DNA of 64,000 bases from JAJEBT01 sp965221485. GTDB lineage: Bacteria > Pseudomonadota > Alphaproteobacteria > MPNO01 > UBA830. Location: the NCBI GenBank assembly GCA_965221485.1, contig OZ244893.1, positions 1-64,000 on the forward strand, written 5' to 3'. The notes under the pieces are model-generated. The model did not search any database and was not told the origin of the DNA. It was given only the letters and a program-made list of their open reading frames with translations. Positions 45,411 through 54,743 of the stretch are shown piece after piece (within the stretch, counting starts at the first letter, position 1; every line of letters starts with the position of its first letter). A program made the translations under genes and the position numbers.

Positions 45411-46649
45411 ATGAACGAAATCAAGCGGATTGGGCCTTGGCCCCACGACGGGTATCACAGCGTACCCTATGGAATCTATACCGATCCGGACATCTACGAT
45501 GCCGAGCAGCAGCAGATATTCCGCGGGCCGGCCTGGCATTTCGTGGGGCTTGCCAGCGACATACCCGAGGCCGGCGATTACCGCACGACCTATGTCGGGG
45601 ATACGCCCGTGATCGTGGTGCGGGGCCGGGACAAGGTGATACGGGTTCTGGTCAACCGATGTTCGCATCGCGGCAACCTGGTTTGTGTGTCCAGGGAAGG
45701 TAACGTCGGATCGCTGACCTGCGTCTATCACAATTGGCGCTATGATCTTGATGGCCGCCTTGAGAGTGTGGCTTTCGGCCGCGGCATCGGAAGCCAGGGC
45801 GGCATGCCCGAGGACTTTGATGCAGCCGATCACGGCCTGCAGTGTCTCAGGGCCGACGTGTGTACGGGCCTCGTATTTGCGACATTCTCTGCCGATGCGC
45901 CGCCGCTTCGGGACTATCTCGGTGAAGAGATGCTCGACAACATGGAGCGGCTCCTCGGGCGCGATATGGTGGTTCTCGGGACGTACAGCCAATACATGCC
46001 CAACAACTGGAAGCTCTATATGGAGAATGTGCGTGATTCCTATCACGCCAGCATCCTGCACATGTTCCAGGCCACGTTTCGTATCAATCGTCTGTCGATG
46101 AAGGGGGGCATCAGGCTGTCCGACGAGGGGTGGCATCATATCAGCTATTCGGTTGCGGAGACCGATCGCGAGGAACGGCAGTACAACTCCGGCAGGCTTC
46201 TGTCCGTCAAGGACGGTTATCTTCTTTCCGATCCGAGCCTGATCGCGGGCTGGCGGGAGTTTGACTGCGGTACGACGCTGGCCATCCAGTCCATCTATCC
46301 CAATTTTGTGCTGCAGCAGATCTACAATTCGATTGCGCTTCGCCTGTGCCTCCCCAAGGGCCCCGAGGAATGCGAGCTCCTCTGGTGGATTCTGGGATGC
46401 AAGGATGATTCGGAAGAGGAACGCGACGCCAGGATCCGGCAGTCCAACCTGGTGGGCCCTGGCGGGCTGATTTCCATGGAAGATGGTGTCGTTGGCGGCT
46501 GGGTCCAGCGTGGATCGCGGCGGGATCCGGACAAGACCACGATCCTTGAGATGGGCGGTCGGGATGTTGCGCCCAGCCGGGAAGGTCGAACGACGGAAGT
46601 ATCGATTCGCGCCTTCTGGAAAGGATATCGCGACTTCATGGATATGTGA
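45411..46649 (+). CDS. Aromatic ring-hydroxylating dioxygenase, alpha subunit
   Basis: A 412-residue terminal oxygenase alpha subunit. The Rieske cluster ligands are Cys84 and His86 (CSHRG) and Cys104 and His107 (CVYHNW). The mononuclear iron site has Asp209, His212 and His217 in ENVRDSYHASILH, with a third carboxylate expected later. The size and sequence are close to NagG/salicylate-5-hydroxylase and terephthalate-type large subunits. I used the ATG at 45411; a longer frame from 45297 overlaps ridA. It is followed directly by the beta subunit and a PdxA-like gene on the same strand, giving a three-gene transcript. Confidence 0.92.
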   Translation: MNEIKRIGPWPHDGYHSVPYGIYTDPDIYDAEQQQIFRGPAWHFVGLASDIPEAGDYRTTYVGDTPVIVVRGRDKVIRVLVNRCSHRGNLVCVSREGNVGSLTCVYHNWRYDLDGRLESVAFGRGIGSQGGMPEDFDAADHGLQCLRADVCTGLVFATFSADAPPLRDYLGEEMLDNMERLLGRDMVVLGTYSQYMPNNWKLYMENVRDSYHASILHMFQATFRINRLSMKGGIRLSDEGWHHISYSVAETDREERQYNSGRLLSVKDGYLLSDPSLIAGWREFDCGTTLAIQSIYPNFVLQQIYNSIALRLCLPKGPEECELLWWILGCKDDSEEERDARIRQSNLVGPGGLISMEDGVVGGWVQRGSRRDPDKTTILEMGGRDVAPSREGRTTEVSIRAFWKGYRDFMDM

Positions 46650-46651
46650 TC

Positions 46652-47140
46652 ATGTCCGCGCGGATCAGCATCGATGACGCGCTGCGGCGGCGTATGGAGG
46701 ATTTCATTGCCGATTATGCCAGCATGATCGACGATGATCGGCTTGAAGAGTGGCCCGACTACTTTACTGACCCGTGTGTTTACCGGATCATCAACCGCGA
46801 AAATTTTGCCCGGGGCCGGCTGGTCGGAGTAATGGAATGCCACAGCCGGGGTATGCTGAGTGATCGAATCAAGGCGTTGCGCGAAGCCAACGTCTATGAA
46901 CCCCATGTCTATCGTCATCTGTTGTCGCCGAGTCGTATTCTGGACCGGACAGGCGATGTCTGGCGTGTGGAGACCTCCTACGCGGTCATCCGGACGATGC
47001 AGGAGGGGGATGTTTCCGTTTTCAGCTCGGGCAAATATGTCGATGATATCGAAATCGCGGGGGAGGACCCCCGGTTCCGCTCCCGTGTCGTGGTCACGGA
47101 TTCGGTCCGCGTAAACACGCTTGTCGTCATTCCGATCTGA
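46652..47140 (+). CDS. Aromatic ring-hydroxylating dioxygenase, beta subunit
   Basis: A 162-residue small subunit with the NTF2-like fold of the family: DALRRRMEDFIADYASMIDD, RLEEWPDYFTDPCVYRII, and VYRHLLSPSRI...WRVETSYAVIR. It has no cofactors; it shapes the alpha3beta3 complex. I start at the ATG at 46652, two bases after the alpha stop, giving translational coupling. Length is normal. Confidence 0.9.
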   Translation: MSARISIDDALRRRMEDFIADYASMIDDDRLEEWPDYFTDPCVYRIINRENFARGRLVGVMECHSRGMLSDRIKALREANVYEPHVYRHLLSPSRILDRTGDVWRVETSYAVIRTMQEGDVSVFSSGKYVDDIEIAGEDPRFRSRVVVTDSVRVNTLVVIPI

Positions 47141-47155
47141 TCGGCGGGCGATACC

Positions 47156-48103
47156 GTGACCTGCCCCCGCATTGCAATAGCCGTTGGAGATCCCGCCGGA
47201 ATCGGTCCGGAAATTGCTCTTCGGGCGGCGGCCCATGCGCGGATAGGAGAGGCTTGCGAGCCTGTCCTGGTCGGGGACCGGAGTGTTCTTGAGCAGTATG
47301 CCGGGTTGCTGGACCTCGAGATGGTCGACGGGATTGTCGATGCGGCCATCCTGACCGGCGTGGTGCCGGGTACAAGCGATGCTGACTGCGGGCGCGCCGC
47401 CATTGGCTATGCGGATCTCGCGCTGTCATTGGCGTCTGATGGCAGGGTTGACGCGGTCGTCGCCTGTCCCCACACCCAGACCTCCGTCGCCGCAGCCGGA
47501 ATCGCGTTTGACGGGTATCCGTCTCACGTTGCGCGCCGGACAGGTACGGATCCTGACGGGGTCTTCCTGATGCTGGTCTCGGACCGGTTTCGAATTGCCC
47601 ATGTCACCCTGCATCTCGGCATCCGGGCCGCGCTGGAGCTGATTGATTCGGGGCGGATTCTCCGTGCTCTTGTTGCAATGGACGGAGCTCTCCGGCGCAT
47701 GGGTCTGGCAGCTCCCCGGATTGCAGTGTCGGGAATCAATCCTCATGCGGGTGAGTCCGGTCTGTTCGGGAGCGAGGAGCAGGATCTGGTCGTGCCGGCG
47801 ATCGCGGCTGCCCGTGATGCCGGTATCGATGCGACAGGTCCGTTTGGTGCGGATACCATGTTTCTGGACCGACGCCATGACGCCTTTCTGGTCATGTTTC
47901 ACGATCAGGGCCACATTCCGGCAAAGCTTCTGGGTCGTGATGACACCGCAGCCTTCACCATTGGCACACCGGTCCTGTTTTCCTCGGTGGCTCATGGCAG
48001 TGCCCTGGACATTGCCGGACGGGGGCAGGCGAATCCGTCGGCCCTGATCCGGACCCTCGAGCGGATCGCCGGCAATCAGCCTGCCGGGCCAGCTGGCACG
48101 TGA
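47156..48103 (+). CDS. PdxA-family dehydrogenase (PdxA2/TphB-like, dihydrodiol dehydrogenase candidate)
   Basis: A 315-residue protein of the PdxA fold. The three metal-binding histidines are there: His153 (VTLHLGIR), His197 (SGINPHAGESGLFG) and His253 (MFHDQGHIPAKLL), and the end TIGTPVLFSSVAHGSALDIAG is canonical. The phosphate/substrate loop differs from vitamin B6-type PdxA: VACPHTQTSVAAAG stands where those enzymes have a TxPxxKEA motif with a lysine. Non-B6 members include TphB, which oxidises the cis-dihydrodiol of terephthalate with loss of CO2. Directly behind oxygenase alpha and beta, this is the likely role here. GTG start at 47156 after GGCGGG. Confidence 0.85.
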   Translation: MTCPRIAIAVGDPAGIGPEIALRAAAHARIGEACEPVLVGDRSVLEQYAGLLDLEMVDGIVDAAILTGVVPGTSDADCGRAAIGYADLALSLASDGRVDAVVACPHTQTSVAAAGIAFDGYPSHVARRTGTDPDGVFLMLVSDRFRIAHVTLHLGIRAALELIDSGRILRALVAMDGALRRMGLAAPRIAVSGINPHAGESGLFGSEEQDLVVPAIAAARDAGIDATGPFGADTMFLDRRHDAFLVMFHDQGHIPAKLLGRDDTAAFTIGTPVLFSSVAHGSALDIAGRGQANPSALIRTLERIAGNQPAGPAGT

Positions 48104-48104
48104 T

Positions 48105-49232
48105 TCAAAGGAACTGGCGGGCGAGTTTCAGTTTCTGGCCCTGGTAATGGGATCCTATGGAGGGTCCGTAAGTGATGTCCGGGGTCGCCGCCATTCGCTC
48201 GTAGCGCAGCAGTCCGATCAGCTGCCCGTGCTCAAGCATGAAGGGAACGTCTCGCGAGCGGACTTCCAGCACGGCTTTCGAACCGGCCGAACCACCGCCC
48301 GGAGACCAGCCGAAACCCGGATCGAAGAAGCCGGCGTAATGGGTCCGGAACTCGCCCACAAGCGGATCAAAGGCCGACAGTTCGGCTGCATATTCCGGGG
48401 GCACGATGATGTCTTCCAGCGTGGACAGGATGTAGAAGTCATCGGGATCGAGGACCAGGCGTCCGCGGACTGCCGTCACCGGTTCCCAGAAATCAGACAC
48501 CCTGTAGTTGCGGCGGTCGATATCGACGACATGAGCATGCCGGCGCGCGCGCCAGCCAACGACGGGTTTGCGGCTCTGGCCTTCCAGATCGATCCCCAGG
48601 CTGACACCGCCATGCATGATCGCATCGTTGAGGTTTACGGGATATTCAAGGAGAGGCGAGGTGCGATGGAGCGTCAGTGACTGCAGCTCGCCTTTGGTTA
48701 CGGCTGTATCGCCGCGCAGCAGGCGGAGCTGGGTGAGGCGGGAGCCTGTGCGCACCTTGATCGAAAAGGTTCGCGGCGCGATTTCAGCGTAGAGAGGCCC
48801 CTTGTAACCATGGGGAATCTGGTCGAACCTCCGGCCCCTGTCATGCACGATGCGGACGAACACATCGAGCCGTCCGGCCGAGCTTTTGGGGTTGGCGAAG
48901 GCACGGACATCGTCGGGGAGCTGCAGCGTCTCCAGAAGGCGGACAATATAGACACACCCCTTTTCCAGCACGGCGCCATTCCCGAGATCAATACTGTGCA
49001 TTCTGAGGCCCGCCGCTTTCTGCCTGACGGTCTTTTCCGGGCCGGGCAGGAAGCTGGAGCGGACTCGCCATGCTGATCTTCCGAGCCGGAGATCAAGGCT
49101 GGCGGGCTGGACCTGCTCTGTGGCGATTGCGGGTCGGGCGCGAATCACGCCGTTGCGGATGGCGGTCCGAAGCAACTGGGACGGAAAGACTCCCGTCGTC
49201 GTGCCTTGTGGTAATTGGGTGCGCTCGGGCAT
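48105..49232 (-). CDS. dcd: 2'-deoxycytidine 5'-triphosphate deaminase, two-domain alphaproteobacterial type
   Basis: About 375 residues, roughly twice the usual Dcd length because of a duplicated dUTPase-like fold. The first half has PASLDLRLG and FANPKSSAGRLDVFVRI; the second has GRLVLDPDDFYIL and AAELSAFDPLVGEFRTHYAGFFDPGFGW, the typical dCTP deaminase core. It makes dUTP for thymidylate synthesis. I start at the ATG at 49232; the frame reaches 49430 but the extra residues are low-complexity. It is tail-to-tail with the PdxA-like gene, with two stops one base apart. Confidence 0.88.
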   Translation of the reverse strand: MPERTQLPQGTTTGVFPSQLLRTAIRNGVIRARPAIATEQVQPASLDLRLGRSAWRVRSSFLPGPEKTVRQKAAGLRMHSIDLGNGAVLEKGCVYIVRLLETLQLPDDVRAFANPKSSAGRLDVFVRIVHDRGRRFDQIPHGYKGPLYAEIAPRTFSIKVRTGSRLTQLRLLRGDTAVTKGELQSLTLHRTSPLLEYPVNLNDAIMHGGVSLGIDLEGQSRKPVVGWRARRHAHVVDIDRRNYRVSDFWEPVTAVRGRLVLDPDDFYILSTLEDIIVPPEYAAELSAFDPLVGEFRTHYAGFFDPGFGWSPGGGSAGSKAVLEVRSRDVPFMLEHGQLIGLLRYERMAATPDITYGPSIGSHYQGQKLKLARQFL

Positions 49233-49451
49233 GCGGCCAGTCCATGCTGATTCGCGGGGAAGGTTGCACAACCGGTCCGGGCGGGGCAAGAGCCGGCAAT
49301 TGTGATACCGGGTGTCTCGGCCCGCCGTGTCTGTTGGCCGCAATTTGCCGCGGAATGCGCGGGATTCCGGGACCGGGAGCATCTCGCGTTGGCCTTGACA
49401 GGTTCCGGCAACGGTCAGGACAAGCACCAAAATATTTTTTTACAACAGGTC

Positions 49452-49477
49452 TTGCAAAAAGAGAACAAATAGTGCAC
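49452..49477 (+). promoter_or_regulatory. Possible recA promoter region with imperfect LexA-type box
   Basis: Alphaproteobacterial LexA boxes are commonly GAAC-N7-GAAC. Here GAAC (49463-49466), seven bases, then GCAC (49474-49477) gives a one-mismatch version about 100 bases upstream of the recA start, preceded by TTGCAA (49452-49457) that could be a -35. The surrounding 40 bases are unusually AT-rich for this genome. Single imperfect match by eye. Confidence 0.3.
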
Positions 49478-49576
49478 ATTTGGTCTAACGGTCGTTCACA
49501 CATTGCGAGACTCAACACAACAGGGAGGCTTTGCGTCATGGTGGAAGTGCATCCCGGTGCCACAGGAAGAAATGAC

Positions 49577-50635
49577 ATGGATACATCGAAAAACGACAAG
49601 TCGAAGGCGCTGGATGCGGCCTTGACACAGATCGAGCGGCAGTTCGGCAAGGGCTCGATCATGAAACTCGGGGCCGCTTCGGGTCCGATGGATATCGAGG
49701 CGGTCCCGACAGGGTCCATCGGCCTCGACATTGCACTCGGAATAGGTGGTGTTCCGCGTGGCCGCGTTACAGAAATCTATGGACCGGAGAGTTCCGGAAA
49801 GACAACGCTGGCCCTGCACGTGATCGCTGAGGCGCAGAAGATGGGCGGCACCTGCGCCTTCATTGATGCGGAGCATGCGCTGGATCCCGTCTATGCCCGG
49901 AAGCTCAACGTCGATGTGGAAAATCTCCTGATATCCCAGCCGGATGCGGGAGAGCAGGCACTGGAAATCGCTGACACCCTGGTCCGTTCGGGGGCGATAG
50001 ACGTTATTGTCATTGATTCGGTTGCGGCGCTGGTTCCCAAGGCAGAACTCGAGGGTGAGATGGGCGATACCCATGTCGGATTGCAGGCGCGCCTGATGAG
50101 CCAGGCGTTGCGCAAGCTCACAGGCTCGATCAGCCGGTCGCGCTGCCTGATCATCTTCATCAATCAGATCCGCATGAAGATCGGGGTGATGTTCGGCAAT
50201 CCCGAGACCACGACGGGTGGTAACGCTCTCAAGTTCTATTCCTCGGTTCGGCTTGATATTCGCCGCACCGGGGCGATCAAGGAGCGTGATGAAGTCGTTG
50301 GCAATGAGACGCGGGTCAAGGTCGTCAAGAACAAGATCGCACCTCCTTTCAAGACCGTCACCTTCGACATCATGTATGGCGAGGGGATTTCAAAAACCGG
50401 AGAACTCATTGATCTTGGTGTGAAGGCCGGGGTGGTGGAGAAATCCGGCTCGTGGTTTTCCTACGGTTCGCAACGAATCGGACAGGGTCGGGGAAATGCC
50501 AAGGTCTTCCTCAAGGACAATCCCGATATCGCTGAACAGATTCACCACGAGATCCTGAAGCACTCGGGGGTTCTCTCGGAAGCGGCCATGACCGACGAGC
50601 CCGCTGCGGCCGAACGGGATGGTGACGCGGTCTAG
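49577..50635 (+). CDS. recA: Recombinase RecA
   Basis: A 352-residue RecA. It begins MDTSKNDKSKALDAALTQIE and has IERQFGKGSIMKLG, Walker A GPESSGKTTLALHV, AFIDAEHALDP, the Walker B region DVIVIDSVAALVPKAELEGE, the L2 loop INQIRMKIGVMFGNPETTTGG and a short acidic C-terminus (AAAERDGDAV). It forms filaments on single-stranded DNA, driving strand exchange and LexA cleavage. The start at 49577 follows AGGAAG; an in-frame ATG at 49538 would add 13 residues. alaS follows after about 490 bases, a common alphaproteobacterial order. Confidence 0.98.
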   Translation: MDTSKNDKSKALDAALTQIERQFGKGSIMKLGAASGPMDIEAVPTGSIGLDIALGIGGVPRGRVTEIYGPESSGKTTLALHVIAEAQKMGGTCAFIDAEHALDPVYARKLNVDVENLLISQPDAGEQALEIADTLVRSGAIDVIVIDSVAALVPKAELEGEMGDTHVGLQARLMSQALRKLTGSISRSRCLIIFINQIRMKIGVMFGNPETTTGGNALKFYSSVRLDIRRTGAIKERDEVVGNETRVKVVKNKIAPPFKTVTFDIMYGEGISKTGELIDLGVKAGVVEKSGSWFSYGSQRIGQGRGNAKVFLKDNPDIAEQIHHEILKHSGVLSEAAMTDEPAAAERDGDAV

Positions 50636-51128
50636 ATGGACCTTCTCTCGCGACGGGACCCGGGAGAGGTGACGACGACGCTCACAGATTGACAGGGGCC
50701 TCGCATGGCGGCCCCATGAATTGGGAGTCCCTCAGTTCGTGCAGGGGCCAGGCCACACGGAAGCGACCGATGATGCGCCCGGGCGAGCGCGACATCATCC
50801 CGTTTCCCTGCGAAAACGCGGCATTGTCGCGGGAAGACATCCCCGCAACCTGTTGCGGTGGCCCTGAAGTACCGGTGGGCGGTTTGTCACGGGCCCGCGT
50901 CCCCGTCACGAAGGACGCCTTCCCGGCGCATGCGGTCCCGGAGATCGACCTCGCGGATTTCGTTGGACCAGCGAATCAGGCTTTCCGGAATGATTCCGGG
51001 AATGGCTGTCGGGATGTGGTTCGCGGCACTGCAGGACAGGACCGTTCCATGTGCTATATTCGCCTCACCCTGGCGGAAGGGATTGTCTCGGGACGCCTGC
51101 GGAGCAACCTGCGGAACCTGTAGTGACC
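50636..51128. other. Gap between recA and alaS
   Basis: No convincing gene. The plus-strand frame at 50689-51123 has no motif. The leader for alaS lies here; no T-box or other riboswitch is expected in this group, and none is seen. Confidence 0.45.
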
Positions 51129-53774
51129 ATGAAGACCAGCGCCATTCGCGCCGCTTTCCTTGATTATTTCGGCGCGCGGAATCACGAAATCGTGGCGTCC
51201 TCGCCCCTGGTGCCCAACAATGATCCGACCCTGCTGTTTACCAATGCGGGTATGGTCCAGTTCAAGAACGTTTTCACAGGCCTGGAAACGCGGTCCTGCA
51301 ACCGTGCCGTGACGTCGCAGAAATGTGTCCGCGCTGGTGGCAAGCATAATGATCTTGAAAATGTCGGCTATACCGCCCGCCATCATACGTTCTTCGAGAT
51401 GCTGGGGAATTTTTCGTTCGGCGACTACTTCAAGGATCTGGCCATTGAGCTGGCCTGGACGTTGATCACACGGGAACTCGGCCTTCCGGCGGACCGGCTG
51501 CTCGTCACCGTTTATGTGGATGACGATGAAGCCTTTGACCTTTGGCGGAAAATCGGTGGCCTGTCGGACGACCGGATCATCCGGATTGCGACCAGCGACA
51601 ATTTCTGGTCCATGGGCAGCACCGGGCCCTGCGGTCCCTGTTCCGAAATCTTCTACGATCATGGAGAGGGGATTCCGGGCGGACCGCCTGGCAGCCCGGA
51701 CGAGGACGGTGATCGCTTCATCGAGATCTGGAACCTGGTCTTCATGCAGTTCGAGCAGGATGAGTCGGGCCAGCGCACACCGCTTCCGCGGCCATCGATC
51801 GATACGGGCATGGGCCTGGAGCGCATTGCTGCGGTCCTTCAGGGAACCCATGACAATTATGAAATCGATCTGATGCGCCGATTGATCGAGGCTTCGGCCT
51901 CGGCTTCGGGCGTGGATCCTGATGGGCCGCATCAGGTCTCGCATCGTGTTATTGCCGATCATTTGAGGGCCAGCAGTTTTCTCATCGCCGACGGGGTCCT
52001 GCCGTCAAATGAGGGGCGCGGTTATGTTCTCCGGAGGATCCTGAGGCGCGCCATGCGACATGCCCATATCATGGGCTGTCCCGAGCCCTTGCTGTGGCGG
52101 CTGGTTTCGGCGCTGGTTGGAGAAATGGGCACGGCCTTTCCCGAGTTGCCCCGTGCGGAAGCCCTGATCACGGAAACGCTGAAACTCGAGGAAACCCGGT
52201 TTCGGGAGACGCTCGGACGCGGACTTCGCATGCTTGAGGACGAAGTCGCCAGGCTGGGTGAGGGCGGGACATTGCCCGGAGAGGTCGCGTTCAGGCTGTA
52301 TGATACCTACGGATTCCCGCTGGATCTGACACAGGATGTGCTGCGCGGCAAGGGACACACTGTTGACCTGGAGGGCTTTGAGGCGGCGATGGAGTCCCGG
52401 CGGACAGAGGCGCGCAAGAGCTGGGCCGGAACCGGTGAGATCGCAGATGAAGCGATCTGGTTCGATATTCGTGAGCGCGTTCCGGCCACCGAGTTTCTCG
52501 GCTATTCGACCGAAGCGGCTGAAGGTGTTGTGGTGGCGCTTGTTGCCGGGGATCAGGAGGTTGAAAAGGCTGCTGAGGGCAGCGACGTTCTGATTGTTGC
52601 AAACCAGACACCGTTTTATGCCGAAAGCGGAGGGCAGGTCGGTGACATGGGCTGGCTCCGCAGTGACGGGCTGGCCGTTGAGATCACGGATACGATCAGG
52701 AAGGCCGATGATCTTCATGTTCATGTCGGCCGGGTGACCGAGGGCGAGATTTCGCTCGGGACTGCGGCAGAATTCGTGGTTGACGGCCAGCGGAGGACAG
52801 CGCTGCGGGCCCATCATTCGGCGACCCATCTCCTTCATGAAGCCCTGCGCCGGCAACTTGGTGATCATGTCACCCAGAAGGGCTCGCTGGTGGCGCCGGA
52901 TCGGCTGCGCTTTGATATTTCGCATCCAAGGGCGATCACCATGCCGGAACTGGCCGAGATCGAGCGCGAAGTGAATGCGCGGATTCGCGGCAACTCGTCC
53001 GTTGAAACCCGGCTTATGACCCCGACCAATGCCATCGAAAGCGGCGCGATGGCGTTGTTTGGCGAGAAATACGGCGAGGAAGTCCGGGTGGTTTCAATGG
53101 GCGCTGACACCGAGCGGTTTTCTGTGGAGCTGTGCGGTGGAACGCATGTGCAGCGGACCGGAGACATCGGCTTTTTCCGGATCGTGGGTGAAACCGCGAT
53201 TGGTGCGGGTGTGCGCCGGATCGAAGCCCTTGCCGGGGCGTGCGCAGAGGCCTACGCCGTCACGCAGGAAGGGCTGCTTCGCCGCGCGGCAACAGCGTTG
53301 CGGACGGGCCCGGAGGATGTGCCGTTGCGGGTCGAATCCCTTGTTGAGGACCGGCGGAGACTCGAGAAAGAGCTGAGCGAGATGCGGCGAAAGCTGGCGA
53401 CCAGCGGCGCCGGCGATGTGTCGGCGGCGGCGGCCCGTCGTGATCTCAACGGCATCACCTATGTTCCACGTCTGCTTTCCGATGTACCGGCAAAGGAACT
53501 CAAGCCGATGGCGGATGAGATCAAGAGGGATATCGGATCCGGCGTCACTGCGCTGGTCTCGGTGACCGACGGCAAGGCCTCGATCGTGGTCGGCGTCACC
53601 GAAGATACCGCCGAGACCGTCAGTGCCATTGATCTGGTCAGGATTGGCTCGGCCGCACTCGGGGGCAAGGGGGGCGGCGGACGTCCCGACATGGCCCAGG
53701 CGGGTGGCCCCGACGGTGCCGCGGCACCGCAGGCGCTGGAGGCGATTGCCGCAGCAATTTCGTCGCGTAACTGA
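51129..53774 (+). CDS. alaS: Alanyl-tRNA synthetase
   Basis: An 881-residue class II synthetase. The aminoacylation domain starts MKTSAIRAAFLDYF and contains TNAGMVQFKNVFTG, RHHTFFEMLGNFSFGDYFK and GMGLERIAAVLQG. The editing domain has HHSATHLLHEALR and the zinc motif ELCGGTHV. The C-Ala oligomerisation domain ends with GGRPDMAQAGG. Full length and intact. I use the ATG at 51129. The extended frame to 51051 is unsupported. Confidence 0.98.
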   Translation: MKTSAIRAAFLDYFGARNHEIVASSPLVPNNDPTLLFTNAGMVQFKNVFTGLETRSCNRAVTSQKCVRAGGKHNDLENVGYTARHHTFFEMLGNFSFGDYFKDLAIELAWTLITRELGLPADRLLVTVYVDDDEAFDLWRKIGGLSDDRIIRIATSDNFWSMGSTGPCGPCSEIFYDHGEGIPGGPPGSPDEDGDRFIEIWNLVFMQFEQDESGQRTPLPRPSIDTGMGLERIAAVLQGTHDNYEIDLMRRLIEASASASGVDPDGPHQVSHRVIADHLRASSFLIADGVLPSNEGRGYVLRRILRRAMRHAHIMGCPEPLLWRLVSALVGEMGTAFPELPRAEALITETLKLEETRFRETLGRGLRMLEDEVARLGEGGTLPGEVAFRLYDTYGFPLDLTQDVLRGKGHTVDLEGFEAAMESRRTEARKSWAGTGEIADEAIWFDIRERVPATEFLGYSTEAAEGVVVALVAGDQEVEKAAEGSDVLIVANQTPFYAESGGQVGDMGWLRSDGLAVEITDTIRKADDLHVHVGRVTEGEISLGTAAEFVVDGQRRTALRAHHSATHLLHEALRRQLGDHVTQKGSLVAPDRLRFDISHPRAITMPELAEIEREVNARIRGNSSVETRLMTPTNAIESGAMALFGEKYGEEVRVVSMGADTERFSVELCGGTHVQRTGDIGFFRIVGETAIGAGVRRIEALAGACAEAYAVTQEGLLRRAATALRTGPEDVPLRVESLVEDRRRLEKELSEMRRKLATSGAGDVSAAAARRDLNGITYVPRLLSDVPAKELKPMADEIKRDIGSGVTALVSVTDGKASIVVGVTEDTAETVSAIDLVRIGSAALGGKGGGGRPDMAQAGGPDGAAAPQALEAIAAAISSRN

Positions 53775-54071
53775 CCTGACGCGAAGGTAGCAGCACTGCC
53801 GGTCGACACATCCGGGATTGGGCATGATGTCCCCGGCAACGGGTCCGGTCCGTGGCCCGCAACAGGCTCCGGATCAGGCCGAACCTGACGCGTTCCGTCT
53901 CCCATGGTTCCCCCGGTCCGCGACCGGAACCGGAAAGCGGGTGGGGGGCTGCCATTGAGTGAACGCTTGCAAGGGCGGAAAACCGTAAGCGAAGGCGAAG
54001 CAGCCTTTGCGATAGCTGTTGATCACGCCCGGCGTTTCTGTTTGACGGAATTTGGACAGGGAAAGAAGAAT
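53775..54071. other. Gap between alaS and the DLH gene
   Basis: Just under 300 bases with no gene seen. Several short GC-rich inverted segments exist, none followed by a U-run. Confidence 0.4.
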
Positions 54072-54743
54072 ATGGCGCAACTGATACGCATTGAGGCGCT
54101 TGACGGACATGTTCTGGATGCGTGGTGGCAGGAGGTTCCGGCCGCGGATCTCCGGGGCGGAATTGTCATTCTTCATGCGATTTATGGTCTGACCGATCAC
54201 ATTGGCGATGTTTGCGACCAGTTTGCGCGGGACGGGTATGCCGCGGTTGCGCCGGCCCTTTATGACCGCACCCAACGAGGGACCGTGTTTGGCTATGATG
54301 CGGCCGGGCTGTCATCAGGGATGGCGTTTCGTGAGCATCTCGTCCTGCCCACCGTGATGGCGGATCTTGGCGGTTGTGCGGCGTATCTGCGCGAACGGGT
54401 GTCCGGGGTTGCGGTCGCAGGATTTTGTACAGGCGGGACCTGGGCATGGATCGGTGCCAGCGTCGCGGGGGTGGATGCTGCGGTCATCTTCTATGGCAGC
54501 GACGTTTTTGCCGAAATCGACCGGATTCCGAAATGCCCGACGGTTCTTCATTACGGAGATCAGGATCCGATCGTGCCCATAGACCAGGTCACGGCCATTC
54601 GTGCTGCGCATCCCGATACGGAGTTTCACATCTATCCGGGGTGCGGGCATGCGTTTTTCAACCCCGAGCAGACCAGCCACGACGCCGAGGCGGCGGTGCT
54701 TTGTCACCAACGATCCATAGATTTTCTTCGCCGCCATCTGTGA
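54072..54743 (+). CDS. Dienelactone hydrolase family protein
   Basis: A 223-residue alpha/beta hydrolase. The DLH triad is visible: the nucleophile Cys in VAGFCTGGTWAW (about 118), Asp in HYGDQDPIVP and His in YPGCGHAFFNPEQ. Proteins of this type hydrolyse dienelactones in chlorocatechol breakdown, but many family members act on other esters or lactones. I start at the ATG at 54072. It is 6 kb from the oxygenase cluster and separated by housekeeping genes, so a role in that pathway is possible but unproven. Confidence 0.88.
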   Translation: MAQLIRIEALDGHVLDAWWQEVPAADLRGGIVILHAIYGLTDHIGDVCDQFARDGYAAVAPALYDRTQRGTVFGYDAAGLSSGMAFREHLVLPTVMADLGGCAAYLRERVSGVAVAGFCTGGTWAWIGASVAGVDAAVIFYGSDVFAEIDRIPKCPTVLHYGDQDPIVPIDQVTAIRAAHPDTEFHIYPGCGHAFFNPEQTSHDAEAAVLCHQRSIDFLRRHL

